Shown here in pieces: positions 56,606-64,000 of a stretch of 64,000 nucleotides of DNA. This stretch comes from Cognaticolwellia mytili. Its GTDB lineage: Bacteria > Pseudomonadota > Gammaproteobacteria > Enterobacterales > Alteromonadaceae. Made by a program: the position numbers and the translations under genes. The notes beneath the pieces are model-generated. The model ran no database searches. It was not told the origin of the DNA and saw only the letters and a program-made list of their open reading frames with translations. The first letter of the stretch is position 1; the number at the start of each line of letters is the position of its first letter. Location of the stretch: NCBI RefSeq assembly GCF_002104475.1, contig NZ_NBOF01000002.1:62001-126000 (forward strand). Reading direction: 5' to 3'.

Positions 56606-58333
56606 ATGAAAAATCTTGCTTTCGCAATAGCTAAAACCATTGTTAATGGCTTTGAACGCCACATTTACCTTTATAGTGAAATAACTCAAACGGCAAAACA
56701 ACGTTTCGAGCAATACCAATGGTCACAAGTGCAAAATGCCGCGAAAGCACGTACTGACTTTTACGAGCAACGGGTCGAAGAAACCTTATGTACCATAAAA
56801 CAAGATTTTTTTATTACTTCCTTAGATGATGAACTTTGGCAATATGTTAAAAACTCCTACATAGAGTTACTGAGCAAACACCGGCAACCAGAACTAGCAG
56901 AAAGCTTTTATAATTCGGTTTTTTGCCATTTATTTGAGCGTAAGTATTATCACAACGCCTATATTTTTGTGCAATCAACAGCCACACGATTAGATGCCTT
57001 GCCAACACCGAAAATATTCACCAGTTACCACCCTGCAGAAACTGGGCTTTTTCAAACGATTAGTCATATTATGAAAAGCCAAAATTTTTCAGTGCCTTTT
57101 GCTCATTTAAAAAAAGATGTTAATACTCTTATTGCCAAATTTCGCCAGCAAGCCCATAAAACTCGCTACCAGTTGTCTGATTTACAATTTGATATTTTAG
57201 ATTCTGTTTTTTATCGCAATAAAGGGGCTTACATTATTGGCCGAGTTATTTCACCTGCAGGTAAAACCCCTTTCATTATTTCACTACTAAATAATGAAAA
57301 AGACGGGCTTTATATTGATGCCTTGATCACTGACGGTGAACAAATGGCAGTCGTATTTGGCTTTGCCCGCGCTTACTTTTTTGTTGATTGTCAGCACCCT
57401 CATGCGCTGGTTGAGTTTCTTAATCGCTTAATTCCCCACAAAACACAAGCTGACTTATATTCTGCTATTGGATTTCATAAACAAGGGAAAACCCAGTTTT
57501 ATCGCGATTTCTTAAACCATCTTGATAACAGTGAGGATAAACTTGACCTTGCACCCGGCATTAAAGGTATGGTGATGTCGGTATTCACCTTACCATCGTA
57601 CCCTTATGTTTTTAAAATTATAAAAGACAAGTTCTCCCCTAGTAAAAATATGACCCGTGCAGATGTAAAAGGTAAATACCGTTTAGTTAAATTGCATGAC
57701 CGTGTTGGTCGTATGGCAGATACCATGGAATATTCAGAAGTGGCGTTTCCTAGAGATAGGTTTTCTGCAGAGCTATTAACAGAACTTAATACGGTTGCTC
57801 CTTCATTATTGCGCTATGAGAATGGTTTAGTTGTCATAAAACATATGTATATTGAACGTAAAATGACACCACTCAACCTATACCTTGTTAACGCCAGTGA
57901 TGAAGAAGTTGATAATGCTATGTACGGCTATGGTAAAGCGATAAAACAATTAATTGCTGCCGATATATTTCCAGGCGATATGCTATTGAAAAATTTTGGT
58001 GTTACCCGCCATGGCCGAGTGATTTTTTATGACTACGATGAAATCACCTATATGAATGAAGTAAACTTTCGCGTTAAACCAGAAGCAATAACTGAAGAAC
58101 AAATCTACGCTTCCGAGCCTTGGTATTCAGTAGATCCTGGAGATGTTTTCCCAGAAGAAATAGCCACTTTTGCATTAGCAAATAAACGCTACCGAGAAGC
58201 CTTTCTACGTCATCACGCAAACCTATTGGAAGCAAAATATTGGCAAAGTTGTCAACGCGCCGTCGCTAAAGGCGTTTATGCCGATGTTTATCCTTACCCT
58301 GAAAAATCAAGATTTTGTTATTGGCAAAAATAA
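56606..58333 (+). CDS. aceK: Isocitrate dehydrogenase kinase/phosphatase
   Basis: 575 aa. Controls flux between the TCA cycle and the glyoxylate bypass by phosphorylating or dephosphorylating isocitrate dehydrogenase. The ATP loop APGIKGMVMSVF, KVIKDKF-like KIIKDKFSP and the catalytic NFGVTRHGRVIFYDYDEI are present. Start at 56606 (MKNLAF) rather than 56573 because it aligns with the family N-terminus. Unlike in E. coli, aceA and aceB are not adjacent. Confidence 0.96.
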   Translation: MKNLAFAIAKTIVNGFERHIYLYSEITQTAKQRFEQYQWSQVQNAAKARTDFYEQRVEETLCTIKQDFFITSLDDELWQYVKNSYIELLSKHRQPELAESFYNSVFCHLFERKYYHNAYIFVQSTATRLDALPTPKIFTSYHPAETGLFQTISHIMKSQNFSVPFAHLKKDVNTLIAKFRQQAHKTRYQLSDLQFDILDSVFYRNKGAYIIGRVISPAGKTPFIISLLNNEKDGLYIDALITDGEQMAVVFGFARAYFFVDCQHPHALVEFLNRLIPHKTQADLYSAIGFHKQGKTQFYRDFLNHLDNSEDKLDLAPGIKGMVMSVFTLPSYPYVFKIIKDKFSPSKNMTRADVKGKYRLVKLHDRVGRMADTMEYSEVAFPRDRFSAELLTELNTVAPSLLRYENGLVVIKHMYIERKMTPLNLYLVNASDEEVDNAMYGYGKAIKQLIAADIFPGDMLLKNFGVTRHGRVIFYDYDEITYMNEVNFRVKPEAITEEQIYASEPWYSVDPGDVFPEEIATFALANKRYREAFLRHHANLLEAKYWQSCQRAVAKGVYADVYPYPEKSRFCYWQK

Positions 58334-58463
58334 ACTAAATTAATATACACAACTATCGGCATGCAATCTTGAGCAATAAAACAGCAACAGACAGGCTAAC
58401 TGCTCTAAAAACGACTGATTAGCTGATTATTTAAGCGAACAGTCATTTTTTTTAAATTACCCC

Positions 58464-58491
58464 TTTACCTTTGGCTTTGCATCAGTATAAT
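58464..58491 (+). promoter_or_regulatory. tRNA-Trp promoter
   Basis: A consensus -10 TATAAT (58486-58491) has a -35-like TTTACC (58464-58469) 16 bases upstream; the tRNA starts 13 bases after the -10. Confidence 0.6.
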
Positions 58492-58504
58492 TCGAGTCCG
58501 TTGC

Positions 58505-58581
58505 AGGGGTGTAGTTCCAATTGGTAGAACAGCGGTCTCCAAAACCGACGGTTGGGAGTTCGAATCTCTCCACCCCTGCCA
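58505..58581 (+). tRNA. tRNA-Trp (anticodon CCA)
   Basis: Cloverleaf of 77 nt with encoded CCA (58579-58581). Acceptor stem AGGGGTG (58505-58511) pairs with CACCCCT (58571-58577). The anticodon CCA is at 58539-58541 and the T-loop TTCGAAT is intact. It is very close to E. coli tRNA-Trp. Confidence 0.98.
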
Positions 58582-58587
58582 TATTCT

Positions 58588-58616
58588 AAAGCCTCGACTT
58601 ATGTCGAGGCTTTTCT
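58588..58616 (+). terminator. Terminator of tRNA-Trp
   Basis: 11-bp arms (58588-58598 and 58603-58613) with a TTAT loop, followed by T residues. Confidence 0.9.
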
Positions 58617-58806
58617 CGTTTTAAGACTATATAAAATTTTTTTGATATGTCTAACCCGTAAGTTCGAAGCTTTCTATTATTTAATTCCTTGAAGCTATTT
58701 TTAAATTTGTTACCCGTTATTTATAAATTCTAGTTTTTCCACTATCTAAACTCTGTCATGATAGCAGTGATTTAAAACATGTCTTATTACAGAGTAATTA
58801 TTGAAA

Positions 58807-59262
58807 ATGAGCATAACTAAAAGACAATTCGATTTATTACACGCCATGGGAATAACTGTGTGGCAAAGGCGAGACTTACCTGCTCATGTATACCAGTCTG
58901 CACCAATAAGTGATGAAAGTACTACTAACACTAACGAAACTAAAAACAAGCAAATACCAACGAATAATGATGAATTAACTCAATCGCTAGCAACTACTGA
59001 AGTTATTAGTATCGATTTACAAGAATTACTCAACCAACAGCTCTTTAGAGATGTTATTCAATGTTTGGGTGTAAGCCGAGCTGACTTATCTGTTCAAAAT
59101 AATCAAATTGATTTAGGCCTGATCAATTGGCAATTAAGCAAAGGTGATCAAATTGAATTTAGCCATAATTGTCTAATAACTCCCGATTTAAATACCATTG
59201 CTAATTCAGCACAGTTGAAGAAGTCGCTTTGGCAATCAATAGGATCTTTAAGCTCGACATGA
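58807..59262 (+). CDS. holD: DNA polymerase III subunit psi
   Basis: 151 aa from the ATG at 58807. The clamp-loader accessory subunit links chi and SSB to the clamp loader. The N-terminus (RQFDLLHAMGITVWQRRD) fits the psi N-terminal QLGITQW segment, and the C-terminus (TPDLNTIANSAQLKKSLWQSI) fits the SPAL..L..NP..K..LW.QI end. The middle is a variable low-complexity linker rich in Thr/Asn. It overlaps rimI by 4 bases, the conserved holD-rimI pairing. The sequence is divergent, as psi usually is. Confidence 0.8.
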   Translation: MSITKRQFDLLHAMGITVWQRRDLPAHVYQSAPISDESTTNTNETKNKQIPTNNDELTQSLATTEVISIDLQELLNQQLFRDVIQCLGVSRADLSVQNNQIDLGLINWQLSKGDQIEFSHNCLITPDLNTIANSAQLKKSLWQSIGSLSST

Positions 59263-59720
59263 ATCAAAAAACAAACAACCTTTTTACGCCGATCAGCCAA
59301 GACAGTGTTGATGAACTGATGATTATTGAACTCGCTTGCCATCCACATCCATGGAGTGAAAAAACATTTCGCAGCTGTATTGATGGCCGCTACTTTGGCA
59401 AGTATTTAACAGTTAGCGATAACGCCGTCGGTTTTTATGTTGGCGAGCACGTTGCGGGGGAATCAACCTTAATGGATATATGTGTTGCACCAGAGCAACA
59501 AGGTAATGGCCATGGTAAAACCCTGTTATTACAATTTATTTATCACTGTAAAATGTTAAATACAGAGAAAATCTTTCTAGAAGTGCGAGCAAAAAATATT
59601 AGTGCACAAATGCTATATATCAACCAAGGTTTTACCGAGATATCGCGTAGAACAGGGTATTACCCAAGTAACACTGGCTTTGGTTATGAAGATGCGATAG
59701 TAATGTCTAAAAAGCTTTAA
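59259..59720 (+). CDS. rimI: Ribosomal protein S18 alanine N-acetyltransferase
   Basis: 153 aa GNAT enzyme that acetylates the N-terminal Ala of ribosomal protein S18. Motif A (LMDICVAPEQQGNGHGKTLL) has the acetyl-CoA loop QGNGHG, and motif B follows with EVRAKNISAQMLYINQGF. The ATG at 59259 sits in an ATGA overlap with the holD stop, preferred over a frame reaching back to 59229. Confidence 0.95.
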   Translation: MNQKTNNLFTPISQDSVDELMIIELACHPHPWSEKTFRSCIDGRYFGKYLTVSDNAVGFYVGEHVAGESTLMDICVAPEQQGNGHGKTLLLQFIYHCKMLNTEKIFLEVRAKNISAQMLYINQGFTEISRRTGYYPSNTGFGYEDAIVMSKKL

Positions 59721-59735
59721 ACTACAAAAAGCCTA

Positions 59736-59766
59736 TCCCCAAGTCCGTTAAAGATGAACTTGGGGA
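59736..59766. terminator. Stem-loop after rimI
   Basis: 9-bp arms (59736-59744 and 59758-59766) with a 13-base loop but no T-tract, 16 bases after the rimI stop. A weak terminator or 3'-end stabiliser. Confidence 0.5.
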
Positions 59767-59783
59767 CAGCGCTAAAAACTAGT

Positions 59784-59983
59784 TAACCTCAACTCGGTTT
59801 AATGGATGTCATAATTCATTGATAAGGAAGGCTTTTGATGAATCCTCTATTTCCAATGGTGATAGTTAAGTGGATATCAAAACGTTTATGTATCCGAATA
59901 GCGAGCTATTTGGTACATCAACAACGTAGATAGGCAATTAAATAGCTTTATTGGATGGCATTGCTTAAGCCGAACTGAGGTTA
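59784..59983. mobile_element. MITE-like element B with 19-bp terminal inverted repeats
   Basis: Left terminus 59784-59802 and right terminus 59965-59983 match in inverted orientation at 16 of 19 positions, and both match element A's ends (TAACCTxAxxTCGGxxTAA). Length is 200 bp, against 197 for element A, but the interiors differ. The outermost triplet of the right end is the ceramidase stop codon. The motif TAGTTAACCT occurs at both borders (59780-59789, 59982-59991). No transposase. Confidence 0.6.
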
Positions 59984-61987
59984 GTTAACCTGAAAGTTTC
60001 GACTAACCCCTGTATAAGACTTTATGCTGCCACTAAATGGCTTTTTCTCATGGCCATAATGAACCAATCTATAATCCCCTGCCTTTACATTATTTGGAAT
60101 ATGCCATTCAATCGTGACTTGACTTGTGCCCCAAAAACCGTCTATTCGCTGCCAATGATAACGAGTTTCCCAGTCATTATCATTTAACACCGTCTTCCAT
60201 GTATTCCCGATCAACTGTTGTACAGCCAAAAAACTGCCCATTGTATTCAAGTTATTTTTCGGATGACCTGACCAAAAAGTAGCCTTGGCAATCTCACCAG
60301 CACTATATTGACGTCTTGGTTGATTAACTACCTGCCCTATTGATTTAAAAATTGGTGCTTGATCATGCACAACACCCGTTTGAAAATTAAGTTGACTATC
60401 AGCAAGCTCTCTCAAAGTCGGTTCATTTTCAGGGAACTCTGGCGCGATATCAGTTGCTAGACTATTCGCTAAGCGCTTAAATGACTGCTGATAAGCCGCT
60501 AATGTCCATGGTCCAAAGTGCGTTGACCCCCCTTCATAATGTTGCACATCATATTCTTCTTTTGTTGTAACATAACCAGAATATGCATTCGCATAACCAG
60601 CGACTACCAGATGATTTATCCCTGTGCCATCAACCGTCGCCACTGTATTTTTCAAACGACGACCAGCGGTTATTGTAAACTCACCGGGTACCGCTAAAAG
60701 ACCCAATTGACCTATTTTAATGATAGAAACAGGTAAAACGTCAGGGCTCCACGGGTAAGGTTGAAAGTTTCCTTGCGCAACAAGAATAGGTTTTGGCAAA
60801 TGACATTCAGCCTGTTCAGCCGTTGGCTGACTGAGTACCCACGTGATAACAGACCAAAAGGGGTTTGAATTTAAGTCACCTTCACTAAAAAAATCTAAAC
60901 CTCGCCCGTCTTCCGTTCCGGCACCAAAAGCCGTACCTAAAGCCGCTTTGCATGTCGATTTCGCCACACCATCAGTGAATTCAGCACCAACGGTTTGAGC
61001 TGAAAAGTCAACATGGCGATGGCGAAAGTCAATATCCCCTGTCACTTTTTCTGAGGCGCTATTATATAAACTAACGGCTTTATCATACTGTCTTTGTCCG
61101 ATAATTTTAGTACTGCTTAATGGGTCACTCGCAGGGCCAGTACCATCTAAATTAAGGTTTGGTGTCATATCACCAGCATTACTTTGTGCAAAAGCAGCAA
61201 CAAAGTCATCATTATCGCGGTAATTAGAGTTTTTTAATTTCTTTTCAAATAGGTATTGCGCATAACCTTTATTATCAGAAGTCAATAAGGTATTAGTTTT
61301 TGGCATTGATACGCCATGCGTTGCAAACCAATTGATCATGCCAACTTCATGGCCATTTTGCGTAAACTTTAATACCGTCATCTCAGGATCAATGCTCGAA
61401 GTATTTCCGCTTTCAGGATTACTATTAAACGCTTCTATAGAGCGATTAATGCTCGCTGTTGTTAAGTCACCCTTATTTAGATATAAGCTGCCGGGTTTAA
61501 GATCGTTATGTGCTTTAACAATAGCTTGATAGATACCATCAACAATTACATCATAATTTTGCTTAATAAATCCTAAAACGGTTACATTATAAAGGGCATA
61601 GTTTGAATGTCCGCCAGCTGAACCATGGGTATGCGTTGCGCTTAATATAATATTATCTTCATGGTAAAGACCGTTATATTTATTTTTTAACTTTGCTACA
61701 ACTCCTTGTGTAATAGATTGAAATACTGCACCTTGGTCAACATTGACGAAAACTACTCGCTTGCCATTCGGCTCCGCAACAACAAACGCACGTGCCCACT
61801 GCCTGTCGAGTATACCTGAGGTTTTTTGATTTAGTTCTGCATACCCCATCATGCCGACTTCTGCGGCAGGTCCCGTTACATCATGGATGCCACGCCCGAC
61901 AAGGTAATTGTCACTAGCTAAAGAGTAGAAGCTGGCTAAGCACCATGTGGTTGCTATGGCCAGTCGAGTCATAATTTTTTTAATCAC
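59981..61987 (-). CDS. Neutral/alkaline ceramidase family hydrolase
   Basis: 668 aa. A signal peptide (about 1-25, ending SLAS) directs secretion. It has the neutral-ceramidase N-terminus VGRGIHDVTGPAAEVGMMGY, the zinc motif SATHTHGSAGG, and a nucleophile region SINRSIEAF equivalent to NINRSPSAY of the Pseudomonas enzyme. GEFTITAGRRL follows, and a C-terminal immunoglobulin-like domain ends NFQVN. It would hydrolyse N-acyl-sphingosines or similar lipids outside the cell. Its TAA stop is the first triplet of element B. Bacterial ceramides are rare, so a eukaryote-derived or non-ceramide substrate is possible. Confidence 0.92.
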   Translation of the reverse strand: MIKKIMTRLAIATTWCLASFYSLASDNYLVGRGIHDVTGPAAEVGMMGYAELNQKTSGILDRQWARAFVVAEPNGKRVVFVNVDQGAVFQSITQGVVAKLKNKYNGLYHEDNIILSATHTHGSAGGHSNYALYNVTVLGFIKQNYDVIVDGIYQAIVKAHNDLKPGSLYLNKGDLTTASINRSIEAFNSNPESGNTSSIDPEMTVLKFTQNGHEVGMINWFATHGVSMPKTNTLLTSDNKGYAQYLFEKKLKNSNYRDNDDFVAAFAQSNAGDMTPNLNLDGTGPASDPLSSTKIIGQRQYDKAVSLYNSASEKVTGDIDFRHRHVDFSAQTVGAEFTDGVAKSTCKAALGTAFGAGTEDGRGLDFFSEGDLNSNPFWSVITWVLSQPTAEQAECHLPKPILVAQGNFQPYPWSPDVLPVSIIKIGQLGLLAVPGEFTITAGRRLKNTVATVDGTGINHLVVAGYANAYSGYVTTKEEYDVQHYEGGSTHFGPWTLAAYQQSFKRLANSLATDIAPEFPENEPTLRELADSQLNFQTGVVHDQAPIFKSIGQVVNQPRRQYSAGEIAKATFWSGHPKNNLNTMGSFLAVQQLIGNTWKTVLNDNDWETRYHWQRIDGFWGTSQVTIEWHIPNNVKAGDYRLVHYGHEKKPFSGSIKSYTGVSRNFQVN

Positions 61988-62338
61988 TGTAAAATCCCTA
62001 TATTATTATTTTTAAGTTTGGGAGACTTTAACCATTACTTTTTGCGCGTAGTTTAAATACTTAGACAGATTTTTTGTCGTCAGATTCATAATCACTCATG
62101 TGTTAAAGCTCTAGAAATCCAACCAGCGGCGCTATAACCGCTAATATTGCTAATGAATTTCATTATTTTAGAGTAGGCCACACTCTAAATCGCTTTATTT
62201 TTATACAACTATTTCGTCTGAATGTCTACAACTGGTCGATGGTCTAATGACTAAAAAACAATCACCGTAATTAAAACACCTTCAGCATCCGCCGCTAGTA
62301 TTGAATAATCAGAACTAAGCTTTACCTTTGGGTAAAGT
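61988..62338. other. Intergenic region upstream of ceramidase gene
   Basis: About 350 AT-rich bases that must hold the leftward ceramidase promoter. One small dyad (62167-62174/62182-62189) is visible. No gene was recognised. Confidence 0.4.
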
Positions 62339-62623
62339 GTGCATGAATGCACTAATGTTTAGAAAAGCTGGATGCCTGAAAAAGAGCTTAATATCGACGT
62401 TCGTTCACATCAACCTACATGGATTTATTAGCGCCAAAGAATCATGGATGACTATAAACGGCCATATGGTCACGACATTACATATATGGATGTACTAAGG
62501 CCTCGAAAAACAGGATGTCAGGGGAGGCCTGAATATCGTCGTTCTTTCACATCGACATACATGGATGTATTAATGCCGAGGAGTCATGGATGACTATGAA
62601 CGGCCATGTGACCATGACATACC
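62339..62623. repeat. GG-loop hairpin repeat, tandemly duplicated (copies 2 and 3)
   Basis: Two diverged units of about 142 bp (62339-62480 and 62481-62623) have the same order of parts: a CATGxATG hairpin, an AAAAGCTGG- or AAAACAGG-type spacer, ATATCG(A/T)CG, TTC-TTCACATC, a second hairpin, and a third hairpin ending ACTAT-AACGGCC. Clear small palindromes with a two-base GG or GA loop are at 62339-62352, 62440-62453, 62483-62494, 62557-62570 and 62582-62595. Copy 1 is at 50434-50541. Confidence 0.75.
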
Positions 62624-62630
62624 ATTCGTC

Positions 62631-62667
62631 CTGAATATAAAAAGCCGAGCATTTAGCTCGGCTTTTT
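62631..62667. terminator. Terminator of nap operon
   Basis: 12-bp arms (62639-62650 and 62656-62667) with an ATTTA loop, preceded by CTGAATAT exactly as at the sec-operon terminator (50542). It lies 32 bases after the napC stop on the minus strand. Confidence 0.9.
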
Positions 62668-62698
62668 GATGTTTAAAACTTCAGCTTATAATTAGGCT

Positions 62699-63274
62699 CT
62701 ACCAGTTTTCAACACCTTTCATATCTGGTAATTCATGTGCGATGCCTTTATGACAATCAATACAAGTTTTCTCTCCCGATGCGAGAGCGTCTGAGTGCAT
62801 TTTCACACTACGATTACCCTGTTCGGTGAAGTCCATATACTCAAAGTTATGGCAGTTGCGACACTCTAGTGAATCGTTATCTTTCATACGCTTCCACTCT
62901 CGTTCAGCCATAGAACGGCGATGATCAACAAACTCTTCACGAGTGTCAATCAGGCCAGTTAGAGCTCCCCAAACCTCTTTACTCGCGGCAATTTTACGAA
63001 CAATTTTATCAGTCCATTTTTTCGGCACATGACAATCAGGACAAGTAGCACGAACACCAGAACGGTTGGCATAGTGAATAGTTTCTTTATACTCTTGATA
63101 AACATTGTCTTGCATTTCATGACAACCAATACAGAACTCTTCAGTGTTAGTCACTTCCAGTGCGGTATTAAAACCGCCCCAAAAGATAACCCCACCTGCG
63201 AAACCAATGGCAAGAATTAACCACATAGCCGCGCTGCTTGGCGATTTTAAAAACGTCCAAAAATTTTTTAGCAT
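62699..63274 (-). CDS. napC: NapC/NirT-type tetrahaem cytochrome c
   Basis: 191 aa. An N-terminal membrane anchor (about 16-36) is followed by four CxxCH sites: CIGCH, CPDCH, CRNCH and CIDCH. It oxidises quinol in the inner membrane and passes electrons to the NapB/NapA periplasmic nitrate reductase. It is the last gene seen, 26 bases after napB, and is followed by a strong terminator. Confidence 0.96.
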   Translation of the reverse strand: MLKNFWTFLKSPSSAAMWLILAIGFAGGVIFWGGFNTALEVTNTEEFCIGCHEMQDNVYQEYKETIHYANRSGVRATCPDCHVPKKWTDKIVRKIAASKEVWGALTGLIDTREEFVDHRRSMAEREWKRMKDNDSLECRNCHNFEYMDFTEQGNRSVKMHSDALASGEKTCIDCHKGIAHELPDMKGVENW

Positions 63275-63300
63275 GTTATACCCCTTATTATCGCCACTGT

Positions 63301-63756
63301 TTATTCATTATTTAATGAATCAACGGGTTTAAAGGTATTCTCTACCAGTGGTGCTGCATCGGCTTGAGTTACATGGCACTGTAAGCAAAAATAGCGACGA
63401 GGCGATACATCTGATAGTGTTTTACCATCACGAGTCTCAAAATGCGTTAAACTAATTTTTGTCGCACCTGTCTCTCTTGCATATTTCCAGCTATGGCAAT
63501 TTAAACATTTATTGCTATTTAGGTCGACACGATACCCTCTAGTTTGATGAGGAACTACAGGAGGCTGATGTACATAGTTACGCTTAATTGGGCTTCTATC
63601 TTTAGGTACTCGTTTTAATGCTTCCGGTTTTTTAGTTTCGTCAAGTGTTGCCGCACCACGAATAGTTGCTAAACCACCAGGGTTTACTTCTTCAGCTAAC
63701 GATGAACTCGCTAGAAATGTTCCCAATATGATTATTATAATCGGTAATATTCTCAT
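63301..63756 (-). CDS. napB: Periplasmic nitrate reductase dihaem cytochrome c subunit
   Basis: 151 aa with a signal peptide (about 1-21, ending SLA) and two haem sites, CLNCH and CLQCH. The family motif [12 protein letters not shown] precedes the first haem. It hands electrons from NapC to the NapA catalytic subunit. It overlaps the upstream gene by 4 bases (ATGA). napA is not in the window and presumably lies further upstream in the operon. Confidence 0.96.
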   Translation of the reverse strand: MRILPIIIIILGTFLASSSLAEEVNPGGLATIRGAATLDETKKPEALKRVPKDRSPIKRNYVHQPPVVPHQTRGYRVDLNSNKCLNCHSWKYARETGATKISLTHFETRDGKTLSDVSPRRYFCLQCHVTQADAAPLVENTFKPVDSLNNE

Positions 63757-64000
63757 TGTTTTACCTCCGCCTTAATAGGCAATCTTGTCGTTATTTTAAA
63801 AACATCTTGTGAACACACGTCAATACAACGTGCACAATTTGTACAATCAGCTGATGATATCATTGGACCAAAGCCCTTATTCTCACCAAACAATGGCATT
63901 TTAAGCACCTCTGGCTCTGGACAAACAGTAAAGCAGTCCATGCATTTATCACATTTTTCACGCTGATATGCTGATACTTTGATTGGGCTATATCGACCTA
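63753..64000 (-). CDS. napH: Ferredoxin-type quinol dehydrogenase NapH, C-terminal part (partial)
   Basis: The last 82 or so codons; the start lies beyond the right edge. The frame is open from 64000, so the Met at 63941 is internal. Two [4Fe-4S] motifs are visible, CDKCMDCFTVCPEP and CTNCARCIDVC, as in the cytoplasmic tail of NapH, and the end SQDVFKITTR matches NapH. It is the first visible gene of the leftward napH-napB-napC transcript. NapG was considered, but the tail motif fits NapH better. Confidence 0.88.
   Translation of the reverse strand, partial: GRYSPIKVSAYQREKCDKCMDCFTVCPEPEVLKMPLFGENKGFGPMISSADCTNCARCIDVCSQDVFKITTRLPIKAEVKQ

Noticed and set aside
62339-62623. Short open frames within the hairpin repeats as possible peptides.
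   Set aside because: The frames are not conserved between the units, and the paired substitutions follow hairpin arms and not codons.

Overview
The window looks like chromosomal DNA from a marine, AT-rich gammaproteobacterium of the Alteromonadales, most likely Colwelliaceae (Colwellia/Thalassotalea type). That placement is inferred from gene order, low GC content, the number of TonB-dependent receptors, a TtpC-type TonB system and periplasmic nitrate reductase genes; no 16S rRNA is present. There is no prophage, no IS transposase and no CRISPR array. Most of the window is conserved housekeeping DNA, with accessory islands between about 17.5 and 50 kb and near 60-62.7 kb.

Layout. 0-11 kb: end of an M1 aminopeptidase, then a leftward envelope cluster in the E. 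coli-like order comEC-msbA-lpxK-ycaR-kdsB, a DUF2062 gene, and leftward lolCDE (lipoprotein release). 11.4-13.6 kb: an M13 metallopeptidase lipoprotein. 13.8-17.5 kb: a cobalamin riboswitch followed by a B12 ABC importer (btuD, btuC, btuF) with a corrinoid adenosyltransferase (cobO). 18-21.4 kb: an orphan solute-binding protein, a chemoreceptor without a periplasmic domain, a small DUF2897-like membrane protein and a beta-carbonic anhydrase. 21.4-26.8 kb: a complete leftward TonB2-type energy module (DUF3450, TtpC, ExbB, ExbD, TonB, TPR protein). 27-30.4 kb: a sulfotransferase and an arsenate-detoxification operon (arsR-gap-arsJ). 30.7-35 kb: iron genes (a FecA-like receptor, bfd, two complementary bacterioferritins). 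35.4-43.6 kb: a GGDEF-EAL protein, then an ABC transporter, a secreted DJ-1-like protein and a two-component system. 44.8-50.1 kb: a secreted protein and a TonB receptor paired with a beta-helix-like surface lipoprotein. 50.6-56.4 kb: leftward queA-tgt-yajC-secD-secF. 56.6-59.7 kb: aceK, tRNA-Trp, holD-rimI. 60-62 kb: a neutral ceramidase. 62.7-64 kb: napH (partial)-napB-napC.

Themes. Outer-membrane nutrient uptake dominates: three TonB-related loci, a B12 importer behind a riboswitch, and iron storage and release genes next to Fur-like sites. The least explained signals are non-coding. (1) Two MITE-like elements of about 200 bp share 19-bp inverted termini, and in each the outermost TAA is the stop codon of the adjoining gene. 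(2) A repeat family is built of small GG-loop hairpins whose arms co-vary; it occurs at 50.4 kb and, tandemly duplicated, at 62.3 kb, both times beside nearly identical terminators. (3) A TTTCACA direct repeat with 11-bp phasing precedes both the ABC-transporter operon and the DJ-1-like gene, next to an OmpR-type regulator. (4) An open, heptad-repeat-encoding extension lies in frame beyond the exbB stop codon. All positions were read by eye; no database search or folding calculation was run.
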